Positions 21,925 to 35,499 of a DNA stretch of 64,000 bases are shown piece after piece; within the stretch, counting starts at the first letter, position 1, and each line of letters opens with the position of its first letter. The stretch is taken from NCBI GenBank assembly GCA_014529385.2, contig CM043946.1, positions 15,329,077 to 15,393,076 of the forward strand, read 5' to 3'. The DNA comes from Adiantum capillus-veneris (taxonomy: Eukaryota; Streptophyta; Polypodiopsida; Polypodiales; Pteridaceae). The position numbers and the translations under genes are program-made. Under the pieces are notes generated by a model that saw nothing but the letters and a program-made list of their open reading frames with translations, searched no databases and was not told the origin of the DNA.

Positions 21925-22891
21925 GAATACGACACCAGACGGTTGTCAAACCCTCCTCCAAGGGCCCCCCTCTCTATAGCGAGAGAGGTCTATGCTATTG
22001 ATTGCATAAATCTAGTACAATGGTCTAGATGCAATGGACTTGTCGACGACAATGATGACGATGACGAGACGGGCTAAAATCTGAAAACGCTAGGGGCTGA
22101 AATCTACAAATTTGCTAACTGCTGAATTCTGACACTATGCCGACGAAGAGGCCGATAGCGACGACGCGACGACGATGTGCTGAAAACGTAGATGCTGAAA
22201 TCTGCGGACAACGGGCTGAATCTGAAAACGCTGGCTGATCTCACGGTGCAGTAAGGATCTGCTGCGGGTAGGTGAGATCTGCGAGGCTAGGGGCTGATTC
22301 TGCGGTGTAGTGCTGAAAATTCAAAACGCTGATGCTAGGGGCTGATCTATCATCGGCAATCTGCAAAACGCTGATACTGATCTGCAACCAAAAACGCCAG
22401 GGGATGTGTAGCAAAACACTGGTCCTGATCTGCAATCTGCAAAACGCCAAGGCTAGGATCTAGAAAACGATGGCTGATCAGGGAAGTACCAAAACGCCAG
22501 GCTGTCTAGTGGCTGAAAACGTTGAGTCTCCTGCCGCTGAGAAGGTGCACTGCCAGTTGCTAAAACTCTGCTGCTTCTTCTGCCAGAAAGTGCTAGGGCT
22601 AGGTTTCTTTTATAGACTTAGCAAATTTGCCCTACCCAGTTTCCCAACAAAGTCACTTATTAATAATAAGTGAAAAATGGATAAAATAGGGAAAATGGGT
22701 TCTGTGCACTGTAAAATGCTCATGATGGTTATTGATTGTCATGCTGATGATCATGCTCTCCGCAACCAGAGGATATGCAACTACTCTTAAGTGCCTGGAC
22801 ATGCACGGCCAGAACACTTCCTAAGCTGACCTAAACCCTAGACCTGAAGTAGCTTGTCAACATGCACATAGGGTTAGATGTGCACGTGACA
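21780..22891 (-). repeat. LTR copy, right arm of the palindrome; 3' LTR of a minus-strand gypsy
   Basis: Read on the minus strand it starts TGTCACGTGCACATC at 22891. It is preceded by a purine tract (AAAAGGAGGGGA, plus positions 22892-22903), as a 3' LTR should be. It contains a (GA)n run at 21872-21921 that pairs with the (TC)n of the left arm. Many GCTGAAAACGC/GGGGCTGA motifs mirror the CAGC...GCGTTTTCAGC motifs of the left arm. Unlike the left arm, it has a recognisable internal domain upstream (22892-24321). Confidence 0.78.
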
Positions 22892-24321
22892 TCCCCTCCT
22901 TTTCAAAGTGAGGTACTGGTACCGAACTGTATCGCGTTGAGAGAGATCGCCAACAACATCTGGAATCTTGGGAAGGACTCTTCGCCAGCCCACTCCGATG
23001 CGTGGGTCGGGTGATACGTGAACTTCATGAAGGTCTGCACTACTTGCTTCTTTAAGCCGCACCGAAAGCGACAAAGTGATCAGTGGCTACTTCAATGCTC
23101 CAACTTCGACTATGGACATAGGTCCACCTTCTTCAAGAATCTCCGAGGAGGAAAATTCCTGAAACCACGAACATACTCATTCCATGTAAAGTGACTAGAA
23201 AAATACGATTCTTCCGAAAAGATTGCGCATGCAATTTAGATGAACAAAGTGATAGAGTGCCAAGCCGTTCACCAAACATACGCAAAAAATGGGGTCGGAA
23301 CTTAAACAAAGAGTACATGCTAGGCGCAAACCCAGAGGCCCCAATGGGATCAATGGATCAAGCTTCTAGACGTGCGCTCCTCACGAGAGTCGCTAATCAC
23401 ATCATGCATACTACCAGAATCAAAGAAGATTAAAATGCGTTGACCATTCACATAACCATAACAATGCATGAGAGATGCATCAGCATGATCGTGAGAAACT
23501 TGGGACACATTAGTGTGCTCTCTGATTGCATTAATAGAAGATGTGAATTTTGTGGGTTCCTTTGTGGGTTCTTTAGGTTCGTTCTTAAGACAATCTCGTC
23601 TTATGTGACCCTTAGTGTGACATTGATAACATCTTCCTTCTTTAGAATAGATGACTTGTTCTTCTGTAGTTATGTACCCTCCTATGATTCCTTGTGCAAC
23701 TTTTTCATCTCGGGTGAGCTTAGGTCTAGCAAGTGTCTTAGCTTTACCCTTAGATTCATTGTGAGAGTTCTTTTCCGAAAGATTAGAGGAAGATTGGCTA
23801 GAAGAGTTACTGTTCTTACCGTTTTGTGGGTTCTGAGGAGTTTGAGACGTATTGTGAGAAGAATTGTTCTCCTTAGGCCTTCCTTTGTTGTGCTTCATCT
23901 CCTGTGCGAGAGCAATCGCTACCGCCTTGTTGAGATCTGCGGGGTCAAAGACTTCTACATCAAACTTGATATATTCGTCCAACCCGAAAATAAAAGCCTC
24001 TTTGCGCTTCTCTTCCAATTTGCGTAATTGGGTGCCAAGCTGCAAAACACGGTTAGAAAAAGACATGATTGGGGTACCATTTTGCTTGAGATTGCGCCAT
24101 TCTTCCTTTAATCGCGCTAGGTATTGAGGTGGCAAGAACCGCGCCTTGAGCTTGTCTTGGCGGTCGGCCCAATTGAAAGAAAGGGACACGCCTTCCTCGG
24201 CTTTCTCTAGGTGCGCGGCCAAGTGTGCCTCATGCCACACTTGATACCAATTAACGGCATCATCGGCAAGATACATGGCTGCCATCAAAACTTTGCTATT
24301 GATTGCACAAATCTGGTACAA
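22892..24321 (-). pseudogene. Ty3/gypsy gag with zinc knuckle and start of protease
   Basis: The minus-strand frame 24321-23350 (323 codons) has the Retrotrans_gag core (AVNWYQVWHEAHL, FNWADRQDKLKARFLPPQYL, EWRNLKQNGTPIMSFSNRVL). An Asn/Ser/Gln-rich linker, a good CCHC knuckle (CYQCHTKGHIRRDC) and a protease start (RILIFFDSGSMHDVISD) follow. After 23350 the frame breaks, and only about 450 bp separates it from the 3' LTR, so RT, RNase H and integrase have been deleted. The N-terminus is not native: its first ten codons come from an LTR-like sequence at 24297-24400, so the true Gag start has been lost. Confidence 0.88.
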
Positions 24322-24400
24322 TGGTCTAGCTGCAATGGACTTGCTGATGATGTCGATGACAATGATGACGACGACAAGACACAGTTTTCGTCCAAGAAGC
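24297..24400. repeat. Fragment of the palindrome-family LTR
   Basis: The sequence ATTGATTGCACAAATCTGG...CAATGGACTTG...GATGACGACGACAAGAC matches 21997-22075 inside the right-arm LTR, in the same orientation. It abuts the truncated gag and marks a rearrangement junction. Confidence 0.65.
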
Positions 24401-26335
<1,935 letters not shown>

Positions 26336-26357
26336 GCACAGTTGTAAAGATATTTAC

Positions 26358-26516
26358 CAGTCGTTGCGTTTCAGGAAGAGAGAGCCACTGGGTGAAAAGC
26401 TCCTCGAGGGGGAGCTTGACAGGGTTGGGCTTGGACGGCATGGTGGAGGGATGTTCCAGCAGCTGGAGTAAATCCGGATCCAGCGAACCCACATCCACCG
26501 CCATGGCAGAATCCAT
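26358..26516 (-). CDS. Probable first coding exon of a PP2A B''-type regulatory subunit
   Basis: From ATG at 26516 the 53 codons read MDSAMAVDVGSLDPDLLQLL...PLEELFTQWLSLPETQRL. They end at a consensus donor (CTG then GTAAATA; intron begins 26357, phase 0). Plant B'' subunits of protein phosphatase 2A begin with a short acidic stretch, LDxDLLQLPE, then EELFxQWLSLPEtxxLV. They direct the phosphatase to substrates and carry Ca-binding EF-hands further on. A second in-frame ATG four codons later has stronger context (GCCATGG). No later exon was found at lower coordinates. Either intron 1 spans the rest of the window (more than 26 kb of nested repeats) or this is an isolated exon. The family call rests on about 50 residues recalled, not searched. 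Confidence 0.6.
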
Positions 26517-26783
26517 AAATTAAAAGGAGGCCCCAACTCTGTCTTTCTCTGCTTTCCTTGTTCGCGCGCTTGAACCAGCTAGCTTTCCTTCGCAAGTTTC
26601 AGCGATTCGAAGAAGGGCAAGTCTTGTTCGCTCGGTGTGCGCGTTGAGCAGAAATTACCGGCTAGTATTTTGAAAAATCAGGTTCAATTGAGTGTGATTC
26701 CCTTTTATCTATGCGTCCATAGGGAGGGTGGACCAGTTTATAGGGAGATAATAGAAAGAAGAAGAAGAGAATAGAAGAACTAA
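26517..26783 (-). promoter_or_regulatory. Probable 5' UTR and proximal promoter of the PP2A-like gene
   Basis: The DNA before the ATG is GC-richer and pyrimidine-rich near 26530-26640, as in many plant 5' UTRs. No clear TATA box can be fixed. A MITE begins 268 bp upstream of the ATG. Confidence 0.3.
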
Positions 26784-27029
26784 GGCTATGGTCACGCGAG
26801 GCTTAGTTGCACCAAAACTCTCTGACAAGTTGCAGCTTTTCACCAGCATAGTTTTGCAACTATGCTTTTTCAAGCATAGTTACAAAACTAAGCGGTTCCA
26901 TTGCCGATCGCTACCCTGCTTCTCTCTCCTTATGCGTCCGGTTCTTCCTCTCTCTACCTGTTGCTCCCGGTTCTTGCTCTGAGCGCCTGTCAGCAGTTTT
27001 CGATAACTAAGCCTCGCGTGACCATAGCC
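26784..27029. mobile_element. Tourist-like (PIF/Harbinger) MITE, 246 bp
   Basis: Perfect 25-bp terminal inverted repeats start GGCTATGGTCACGCGAGG at 26784 and end, reverse-complemented, at 27029. Each is flanked by TAA (26781-26783 and 27030-27032), the 3-bp TWA duplication typical of PIF/Harbinger transposases. There is no coding capacity. An internal inverted repeat (AGCATAGTT.../AACTATGC) lies at about 26847-26884. A full-length transposase elsewhere in the genome must have moved it. Confidence 0.9.
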
Positions 27030-27086
27030 TAACATCAGCTCACTCGTAAGACTGCAGTTTGCATCCGTGAGTGGCGGTCGATGGAT

Positions 27087-27222
<136 letters not shown>

Positions 27223-27734
27223 CTTCACGCATTCCAACCCGCAAAATGATTCACTGGGATTGTAACAATTTACCAAACTTAGTTAAAATGAGACAGATTC
27301 ACATCCGTTTTCATAAAAGAGGGGAAGATGCAACAAAAAAATTGGATATAGACTCGAAAGGAATGATGGCAACAGGAATTCACTTTGACATCAAACTTAG
27401 AGATGAAATCCAAAGATGTCTCCTTATATAACTACAGAACGTAAGGGTCTTTATATTCAAGTTTTATAGAAACAAAGTTCAAACTCTTGGTCTATTAGGA
27501 TGCCTCAGCTGCATACATTACTGCACTTCCACTTAGCACCTATCGTAGTGAGAAACAACTCGTCTTGTCGTGACCTTACCTCGGGTTCTCGAATCAGAGA
27601 GTTTTGTTGCGTTTCGCAGGGTTGTCGTTGCCGCGGCTTTTTTGCTCCATGCGCAAAGCCTCCCAAGGAAGTACGAGTGGGTGAGAGCAGTTATCCACCC
27701 CGCACTTGGCTACCCAGTGTTCTCCATAGACATG

Positions 27735-27737
27735 ACA
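27735..27737. repeat. CACTA target-site duplication, left (ACA)
   Basis: This 3-bp direct repeat recurs at 31158-31160; three bases is the length made by CACTA transposases. Confidence 0.8.
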
Positions 27738-28094
27738 CACTACAACATGTTATACGTTTTTCGACGCACCGTATTTCGACACACAATACCTTTCCACGCG
27801 CATTTCGACGGGCATACCTCTCGTCGATATACGCATCGATACAGGCGTGGTAATACACGTGGCAATGCCTGTTGAAAGGCGAGTATTTCCACGCGTATTT
27901 CCACGTGTATATTGACGCAAAAAAATTGGGGGAAAAAAACCAAATCCGCGCACAGGCGGTCATTTTCGCCTGTGAGAGCGCGCGCACAGATCTGGCCTTT
28001 GGAAACCTGCAGCGCATGTATTATTGATCTCCCCCCCTTCTCTCTCTCTCTCATCTCTCTCTCTCTCTTTCCTACACACACACGCGCCATGTAG

Positions 28095-28800
<706 letters not shown>

Positions 28801-28864
28801 AGAGAGAGAATTTGAAGGGCAAGAGCTCCTAGAGGAAAGTCGGCCAGACGACGTAGATACTACT

Positions 28865-30480
28865 ATGACATTAGATGAGATGGACGAAGATATGGCAGAG
28901 GAAGCTGACAGATATACGAGGGATGACGCAGACGAGGCAGATATGACACTTGTAGATGAAGATGCAATGGATGAAGACAATCCGCCAGAGCGAGTTGGGG
29001 CAAAGTTATGTCTGCAGTTAGAGATAGACGATGATACGGTGCAAGATCTTATTGATGATGCCTCACTAGTCGAGGCTTGTAAGTGTTTGTGTGAAGATAT
29101 TGATTTAAAATTAAGCTCTTTCTTAATTTAAACAAAGGTGTTTTGACGCTTTCTTTTACTTTCTTTGTGTAGGACTTTAGTATGGTAGACCAGCCGCGCC
29201 ATATCCCACTTCTATGAGTGCGGATGCTTTTATGGGCTTCATCACACGGATGACGCCCACTCAGATGGCAGATGCGTCTCAATATTGGATAGCCAGAGGT
29301 ACAGGTACCACGCCTCCGGGCTTCACTCCCGAGGGTCCGATGCCTATGGGGGGGACGCCTGTGGGGGGAGGGGACGCCTATGGGTACGACGCCTGCGAGG
29401 TCTCCCATCACTGCCGCTTCGACACCTAGGGGTACGGCACAGGCGGGTACGTCAGCATCTCCATAGCACAGGTTCACTCGCCAATCTCGGCGATCGTTAG
29501 GTGGAGGTGGTGGTTGCTGTGGAGGAGGGTCCACAGATGCTTCGACCCCTCCTCGCTCACAACCCCCGTCCTACCCAGGCACACCTCTTAGCACACCTCG
29601 GACACCTTGGGGGGCACACGATCCTAGTGCCTCCAAGGTTTATACTGTACGGGCAGATGGACAGGTTGACATAGATAGAGTCGGAACTGAGATGAGATAG
29701 GGGGTTCGCCAGCTCGCGGAGCTGTAGTTTTCTACCACCATTATGACGTCTTAACCTGATCAGGATCGCAGTAAAATCAATTATATAGTGGAGACCATCA
29801 TGAGAGAGTATCAGCCTGCTCCGGGTTCAGAGGAGCTTCCGAGGAGGTGGATCATGAATGTTGCATGGGACATCGTGAAACATCGTTGAGATGCAGCTCG
29901 TCGGGCTTTCAGGCAGGGCTCGCCGAAGCCTTCGGGCATCTCACACGAGACGTGACAGCAGATCAGGGAGGATGAGCAGATAGCGGACACGAGATTCAGA
30001 CAGCAGCGTCAGGCCGCAGAGGTACGTAGGACGACCAGGGACACATCTCATCTTGGCAATGGAGGCTTCGACACCTTTCGCTATGAGTTTGTGAGTTTCC
30101 AATCCAATCCTAGCTATGGCATTTTTAAAAAAAAAGCGATGAATCATATATTCTTAATTACTTTGGTTTTTGTATAAACGCAAAATCTCGCAATGCATTG
30201 AGCCCCGACACGCCAGGAGGAGACAGATGGATATCGGAGAGGCATTTATGAAGTATTGAATGATCTTGCTGAAGGAGAGCCTGTAGACTGGGAGGCCTTA
30301 GAGTCTCGCTGATCGATTGAGGTGAGACGTTTGATCGAGACAAATAATATGTGTGAGTTGACTTAATTAATTAAGTATATGTGAAGTAATATCATACTAA
30401 TTTTGTGACTTGTCCCTATATATGCAGGTTGTGACGCGCGAGTCATCAGTGGATTTCTATATATGTTTTGTGAGACACAG
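28865..30480 (+). pseudogene. Decayed CACTA accessory gene (TNPA / Transposase_24-like)
   Basis: Exon-like blocks are separated by introns with good signals. Block 1, about 28865-29079, is acidic (MTLDEMDEDMAEEADRYTRD) and ends at GTAAGT. The acceptor is TTTGTGTAG at about 29172. Block 2, about 29173-30087, includes Pro/Gly-rich and basic helical parts (SKINYIVETIMREYQPAPGS, RRWIMNVAWDIVKH, QQIREDEQIADTRFRQQRQA) and ends at GTGAGT. Block 3, from about 30211, carries YRRGIYEVLNDLAEGEPVDW. A further GTGAGT...TGCAG intron lies near 30351-30427. In-frame stops at about 29698, 29727, 29888, 29954 and 30311 are TAG or TGA codons that fit decayed Gln, Arg or Trp codons. The type resembles the DNA-binding second gene of plant CACTA elements; the exact family is uncertain. 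Confidence 0.5.
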
Positions 30481-30504
30481 ACACAGCTCTATGTTTCTTT
30501 CTTG

Positions 30505-30725
30505 TATAGACATGGTTATGGTTATTGTTTTGTTTATGGTTATGTTTAACTTTATGGTTATGGTTATTGTTTTGTTTATGGTTATGGTTATCGTTATGGT
30601 TTTGATCAATATGGTTATGGTTATGGTTTTAATTTGGTTATGGTTTTGCACAAAGTTCGTTATATATGAAGTTCGTTATGGTTATGGTTTTAATTTGGTT
30701 ATGGTTTTGCACAAAGTTCGTTTCA
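30505..30725 (+). repeat. GGTTATGGTTTT minisatellite with a 62-bp duplicated unit
   Basis: Imperfect copies of ATGGTTATGGTTTTG run through the stretch. A longer unit (GGTTATGGTTTTAATTTGG...TTTTGCACAAAGTTCG) occurs twice in tandem at about 30612-30725. It lies within the CACTA element after the decayed gene. The open frames across it are by-products of the repeat. Confidence 0.85.
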
Positions 30726-31157
30726 TTTCTTCTATCAAGTTATGTCTTAAATCTCATGTGAGATCCTACATGGATATCATGTAGGAGGCGTATACATATG
30801 GGTTTTTTTGAAAAGTTTATGTTAAAATGAAGGGAACTCTGCCGAAATTTCTACGGGAGCACGGTTGATTTTGGTGTTGCTCGTTTTCTTGGGCAGAGGA
30901 TAGGCAGTCTGGCTGTGGCTATGTCCATCTTTTCACTGGGCACAAGACTGACTGCATGTTCTCTGCCCAATTTTTTTTTTTATATGGTCGTCGAAATACG
31001 CGTCGATACAAGCGTCAAAATACGCATCGAAAACAGGTGCCTTTCGATGCAGATATCGATGCGTATTTCGACGATATCACAAGGATTAAGATTTTGACGC
31101 AGTTTTCGACGGCTCGCGTCAAAATCTGCGTCGAAGGCACCTGTTTTTGTTGTAGTG

Positions 31158-31160
31158 ACA
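31158..31160. repeat. CACTA target-site duplication, right (ACA)
   Basis: Matches 27735-27737, directly after the right end of the CACTA element. Confidence 0.8.
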
Positions 31161-31183
31161 ACTGGTGCACCAAAGGTGCGTCC

Positions 31184-31238
<55 letters not shown>

Positions 31239-31240
31239 TG
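31184..31240. repeat. Compound microsatellite (AT)n(GT)n
   Basis: AT repeats followed by GT repeats, directly before repeat unit A. Confidence 0.95.
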
Positions 31241-31696
31241 TTTGTTACTGTCTTTAGACTTATAATTATAGCCAAAAGAACATAACAATTCAAAAGACAG
31301 CTAGCTTTAGACAAGAGACAATGATTAGCACAAAAACAACTCAATCTTTGATTCATTTTTGTACATAATAATGAGAATGAGGTATCACTCTAGTGTTTTG
31401 TAAATAAGATAGTCAATAAAAACTTATTCTGAAGTGAAAGAGGCCAGGTTCAACGATGATGGACAACAACTAAGCCAAAAAGATCATAAGTAAAGATAGA
31501 GTCCTCACCTGCATCCATATAAACAAGACAATAGATTTGTTAGCTTTGAATACGTATTATTACAAGTGTCAACAAACCTATCAATTGTTATCGATGTCCT
31601 ACTTAAAACCTTTTTAACTTAGGCATATCATCCATGTAATGTTAAATATCAGCAAGTATCCATTCTCAGAACAGTAAGCCACATATGAAAGTGACA

Positions 31697-31727
<31 letters not shown>

Positions 31728-32773
31728 TCAAGCACCCGCCCTAACCCAAGCACCATACTCAATGAGTTGACGTAGTAGGTCCTATTGCCTCATCAAGGTT
31801 ATGAGAATAGAATAGTCAAGTTTGAAGCCAAAGAGTTATATCATATTAGAAAAGCCATGAGTCTCATCGAAACTATAAGTGACAATGTCAACAGAGAGGA
31901 TTACACTCCAGTCGGAGTTTTAAGTCTTTGTTAGTCAATAGAGAATAGTATGGATGCCATTCATAGTCAATCATAGAAGTTTTCCATGCTTTAACAAGTT
32001 TATATGGATAGTCCTCGAACAAATCGTCCATCCAAGAGTAGTTAGTTTCTAGATAAAATGTTTCTGAAATCATGAGAATCAAAATAATTACACAAGGGTA
32101 AATAATTTTGGATTAACTTGCAACCTAAAACCAGCAAAGTCAAAGACTACAATAGCTATGAGCACGAATCCGATCTATAGACTAGGAAAGACCACCTAAC
32201 ACCTGCCAACCTAACAAGAAATTATAGACATTGGGTCCATCAAAGCCTATAGACAAAAATCTCCAAAGCAAGCCTCCCAACTTTCTGGGAGAACCTTGTG
32301 TTTAGGATGTGTTTGTTGTTGTTTTTAGACTTATACTTATACACAAAAGAACCTAACAATTCAAAAGACAGCTGGCTTTAGACAAAAGACAATGATTAAT
32401 ATAAAGACAACTCAGCCTTTGATTCACTTTTGTACATCATAAGTGAGAGTGAGGTATCATTCTAGTGTTTTGTATATAAGATAGTCAAGAACAACTTATT
32501 TTGAAGTTGAAAGAGGCCAGGTTTGATAGTGATGGACAGCAGATAAGCCAAAAAGATCATAATTAAGGATAGAGTACTCGCTTGCATCCATATAAACAAG
32601 ACAATGTATTCATTAGCCTTTAATACGTAATATTAAAGTTGTCAACAAAACCTAACAGTTGTTATCCATGTCCTACTTAAAACCTTTTTAACTTATACCT
32701 ACCATCCATGTAGTGTTAAATATCAACAAGTATCCATTCTTCTCATAACAATAAGCCGCCAGAGATGAAAGTG

Positions 32774-32812
<39 letters not shown>

Positions 32813-33205
32813 TGTTGCTATTTTTAAACTATTTACTGTATACAAAAGAGCAAGATAGTTCAAAAGACAGGTGACTTTAGACAAGGGACAAGAAATAGCC
32901 CAAAAACGACTCAATCTTTGATTCATTTTTGTACATAAATATGAGAATGAGGTATCATTCTAGTAATTTTATTCATGGGATAATCTGCAATGATTGTCTA
33001 CAATGTGGAAAGGGTTAGGTACATCAATGACAGACAATAGCTAAGCGAAAAAAGATCCTACGAGAAGATAGAGTCCTCACCTGCATCCATGCATACAAGA
33101 CAACAGATACATTAGCTTTGAATACATATTACAGGTGTCGATGGACCCTACCAGTTGTTATCCATGTCCATCTTACAACATTTTTAAACTTAAACCTACT
33201 ATCCA
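31241..33205. repeat. Three direct copies of a roughly 490-bp non-coding unit
   Basis: Unit A (31241-31727), unit B (32311-32808) and unit C (32809-about 33205) share blocks such as CAATTCAAAAGACAGCT, CAATCTTTGATTCA and GAAAGAGGCCAGG. Units A and B end in ATGAAAGTGACATG plus a (GT)n run. B and C are adjacent; A is separated by 580 bp. The copies differ at many sites, so the duplication is old. No coding capacity or known element ends are seen. Confidence 0.75.
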
Positions 33206-35490
33206 AAATAAATGTGAATTTATGGAGTAGTTTTACTTGTCTTTTTTTGTAATCATAAAGCCATTGCTTTATTGTTTAAGTATAAGGTGTGTTTTCTTTT
33301 TTGTTCCATTTCATGTTTGCTTTTTAATTGTAATAAAAAGGGTTATCACTCCTTAAAGATTCAAGTGAGTTTATAGGTTATAAATAAGGTTACTATTTAC
33401 CCCAACTTTTTGAGGAACTTTAATATTTATTTATTTAAATTAAATTCTGATCATAAGGCCACTACCCCTTTTGATACAAGAATTTAAATCCATATTTGTC
33501 CCATAGGTCTTTGTTTTTATGTGTTTATGTAGCTTTGGTTAAAGGCACTTCTTAAGAAGTGTATGTTTGCTAATCACTTTTACTAGATTTCTTCGTGTTC
33601 CACTTAGCATTTAAGTAAGGTAAATTATGATCATGAATGTCCTAGTGCCTAACAAAAACACCAATGGTGGGTGCTAAACAATGGACAACTTTATAACGTT
33701 TTTTCAAAGGCTTCCCTTACAATCCCTTAAAAAAATATATGCCACTCAGGCTATTCATTTTATAATAGACAAAGTACAGGACCGAACGAGATGTTTAAAC
33801 GAGTTTGTGTAACCGTTCCTAGATAACCAAAACCGAGAAAGAAATATAGTCCTTCATGATCTTATGCCAAAGTTGTAGTTTATTTACCCAGCTAAACTAA
33901 AAAAAACAATTGCTTCTAGCTAAGCTATTACCCATCCCGTCGTCTCACTTACTCCCTCTTCATCTATAAAATAAATAAATTAATCTCAAGTATTAAACTA
34001 ACAAAGTAGGATCAGATGTGTTAGTATAACCAAGCTCAAAGAAGGAGCATTATATTTCTCAATCAATCTCAAGGCCTGCAAAATATCGAATCGGATGAAA
34101 CATCTGTGCGGAAAAAAATAGCAAACTTAAGTACGATACCTTTCTTTTAAGAAAAAAACCTTCGACGAAGCAGACCATCCTATAGAGGCATATAATCCAA
34201 TGATAGAAAACATATCACAAAAGGATGCATCAAGATCAATTACTAGACAGTGGGATGCATCCTTCCTCTCGTTTTTTTATATAAAAAACCCAGTTTATAG
34301 TATATGCTGGGTGCGACAGTCTAAACCAATAAGCCATTATATTTGAGAACCAAGTATAAGTTGCAAAAAAAGAAACCAAGCAAGGTAAGGCACCAACCTG
34401 AGACGCATTATCATGCTCGACCAACTCCATGGATACAAGTGATCACACTCTTTACTCCATAGTTAACGAAAAATGCCCTCACTCCTCTCTTTCACATACA
34501 CACACCACGCAATCGAGGCTAAGCGAGGGGCCAAAGCAACCCTCATCTTCTTTTATAGCAGTACCCAAAGGCTGAGCCGGTTTGTATTACACTTAGTGGC
34601 TAATCCCTCCCGATCTGTGTACTCAAAAGGTCCAAGCTTTGAGATAGATAGTTACACTATCAAGTCGCCATGGTTAGACAATAGCAGCATAGGTAGGAGA
34701 GAGAGAGAGAGAGAAGGATAGGGTAGAATTATATACATTATCATAGCAGGATTTTGTGTGAGTGCTAGTTTATCAGTAGGAGATACACGGTAGAGGGGGG
34801 GAGAGAGGGAGCAAGAGGGGCGTGAAGGGTTATAGTAAAACAAGTTAATTACCCCACCCTCCTGGGGTGTACAAAAATGTTCTAACATTGAGTACTGAAA
34901 TTAAGACAGAGTCGATCATACACCAAGTACCCACTAAGGGACTCCTTCCCATGAGGGCTTCAGGAGATGAGGTTTTTATAGGCATCCAACATGTGGTAGT
35001 TCCCACCTTGATGAGAGAAATCCATTACCCATACCAAAGGGGTTTGCTACCAACACAAAATTGGGGAGTGGTTGAGTAGAGGAGTTCCATAGAGATATCA
35101 GTAGTTTCAGACTAAAAAAAACTCAGGGTTCATAGTATCAAAAGTGTTGCCAAGAAATGATGTAGTATGTGTGTATAAATAGGCTTTAAATCAAAGTAGA
35201 TAGTGATATGTGTGTGAGAGTGTGTTTCCACTACTAGGTAAGGAGTAGCCAAAGAATGGATTAGGTAAAGGGTTCCAAGTTACCATAAGTTGTCTAGAGA
35301 TAGTGCTTTAGGTGAGAGTAAGTGTGAGAAAATAGGGTTAAGCTTAAAAAACAAATAATAGCAGATAATGATACACGTGCGTGCGCGCGCGTGTGTGTGT
35401 GTACCCACCCTATCCCAGGCACCATACTCAATGAGTCAGTAGTAGGCCCATTGAGTGTGGGCCTACTGCCTGATTAATGTTATGAGATTA
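33206..35490. other. AT-rich non-coding stretch, nothing recognised
   Basis: No domain or element end was identified. The stretch at about 35400-35480, after a (GC/GT)n run at 35378-35402, shares CACCATACTCAATGAGT with 31749-31780. This links it loosely to the repeat family at 31.2-33.2 kb. Confidence 0.45.
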
Positions 35491-35499
35491 GTACGATTA

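Noticed and set aside
23440-24027. 195-residue plus-strand frame
   Set aside because: It is antisense to the clear gypsy gag with a CCHC knuckle on the minus strand.
29049-29534. 161-residue Pro-rich frame on the minus strand
   Set aside because: It is antisense to the better supported CACTA accessory gene with splice signals on the plus strand.
30410-30784. 124-residue plus-strand frame rich in Met, Val and Phe, membrane-like
   Set aside because: It is produced by the GGTTATGGTTTT minisatellite, and the antisense frame gives an equally repetitive Thr-Ile protein.
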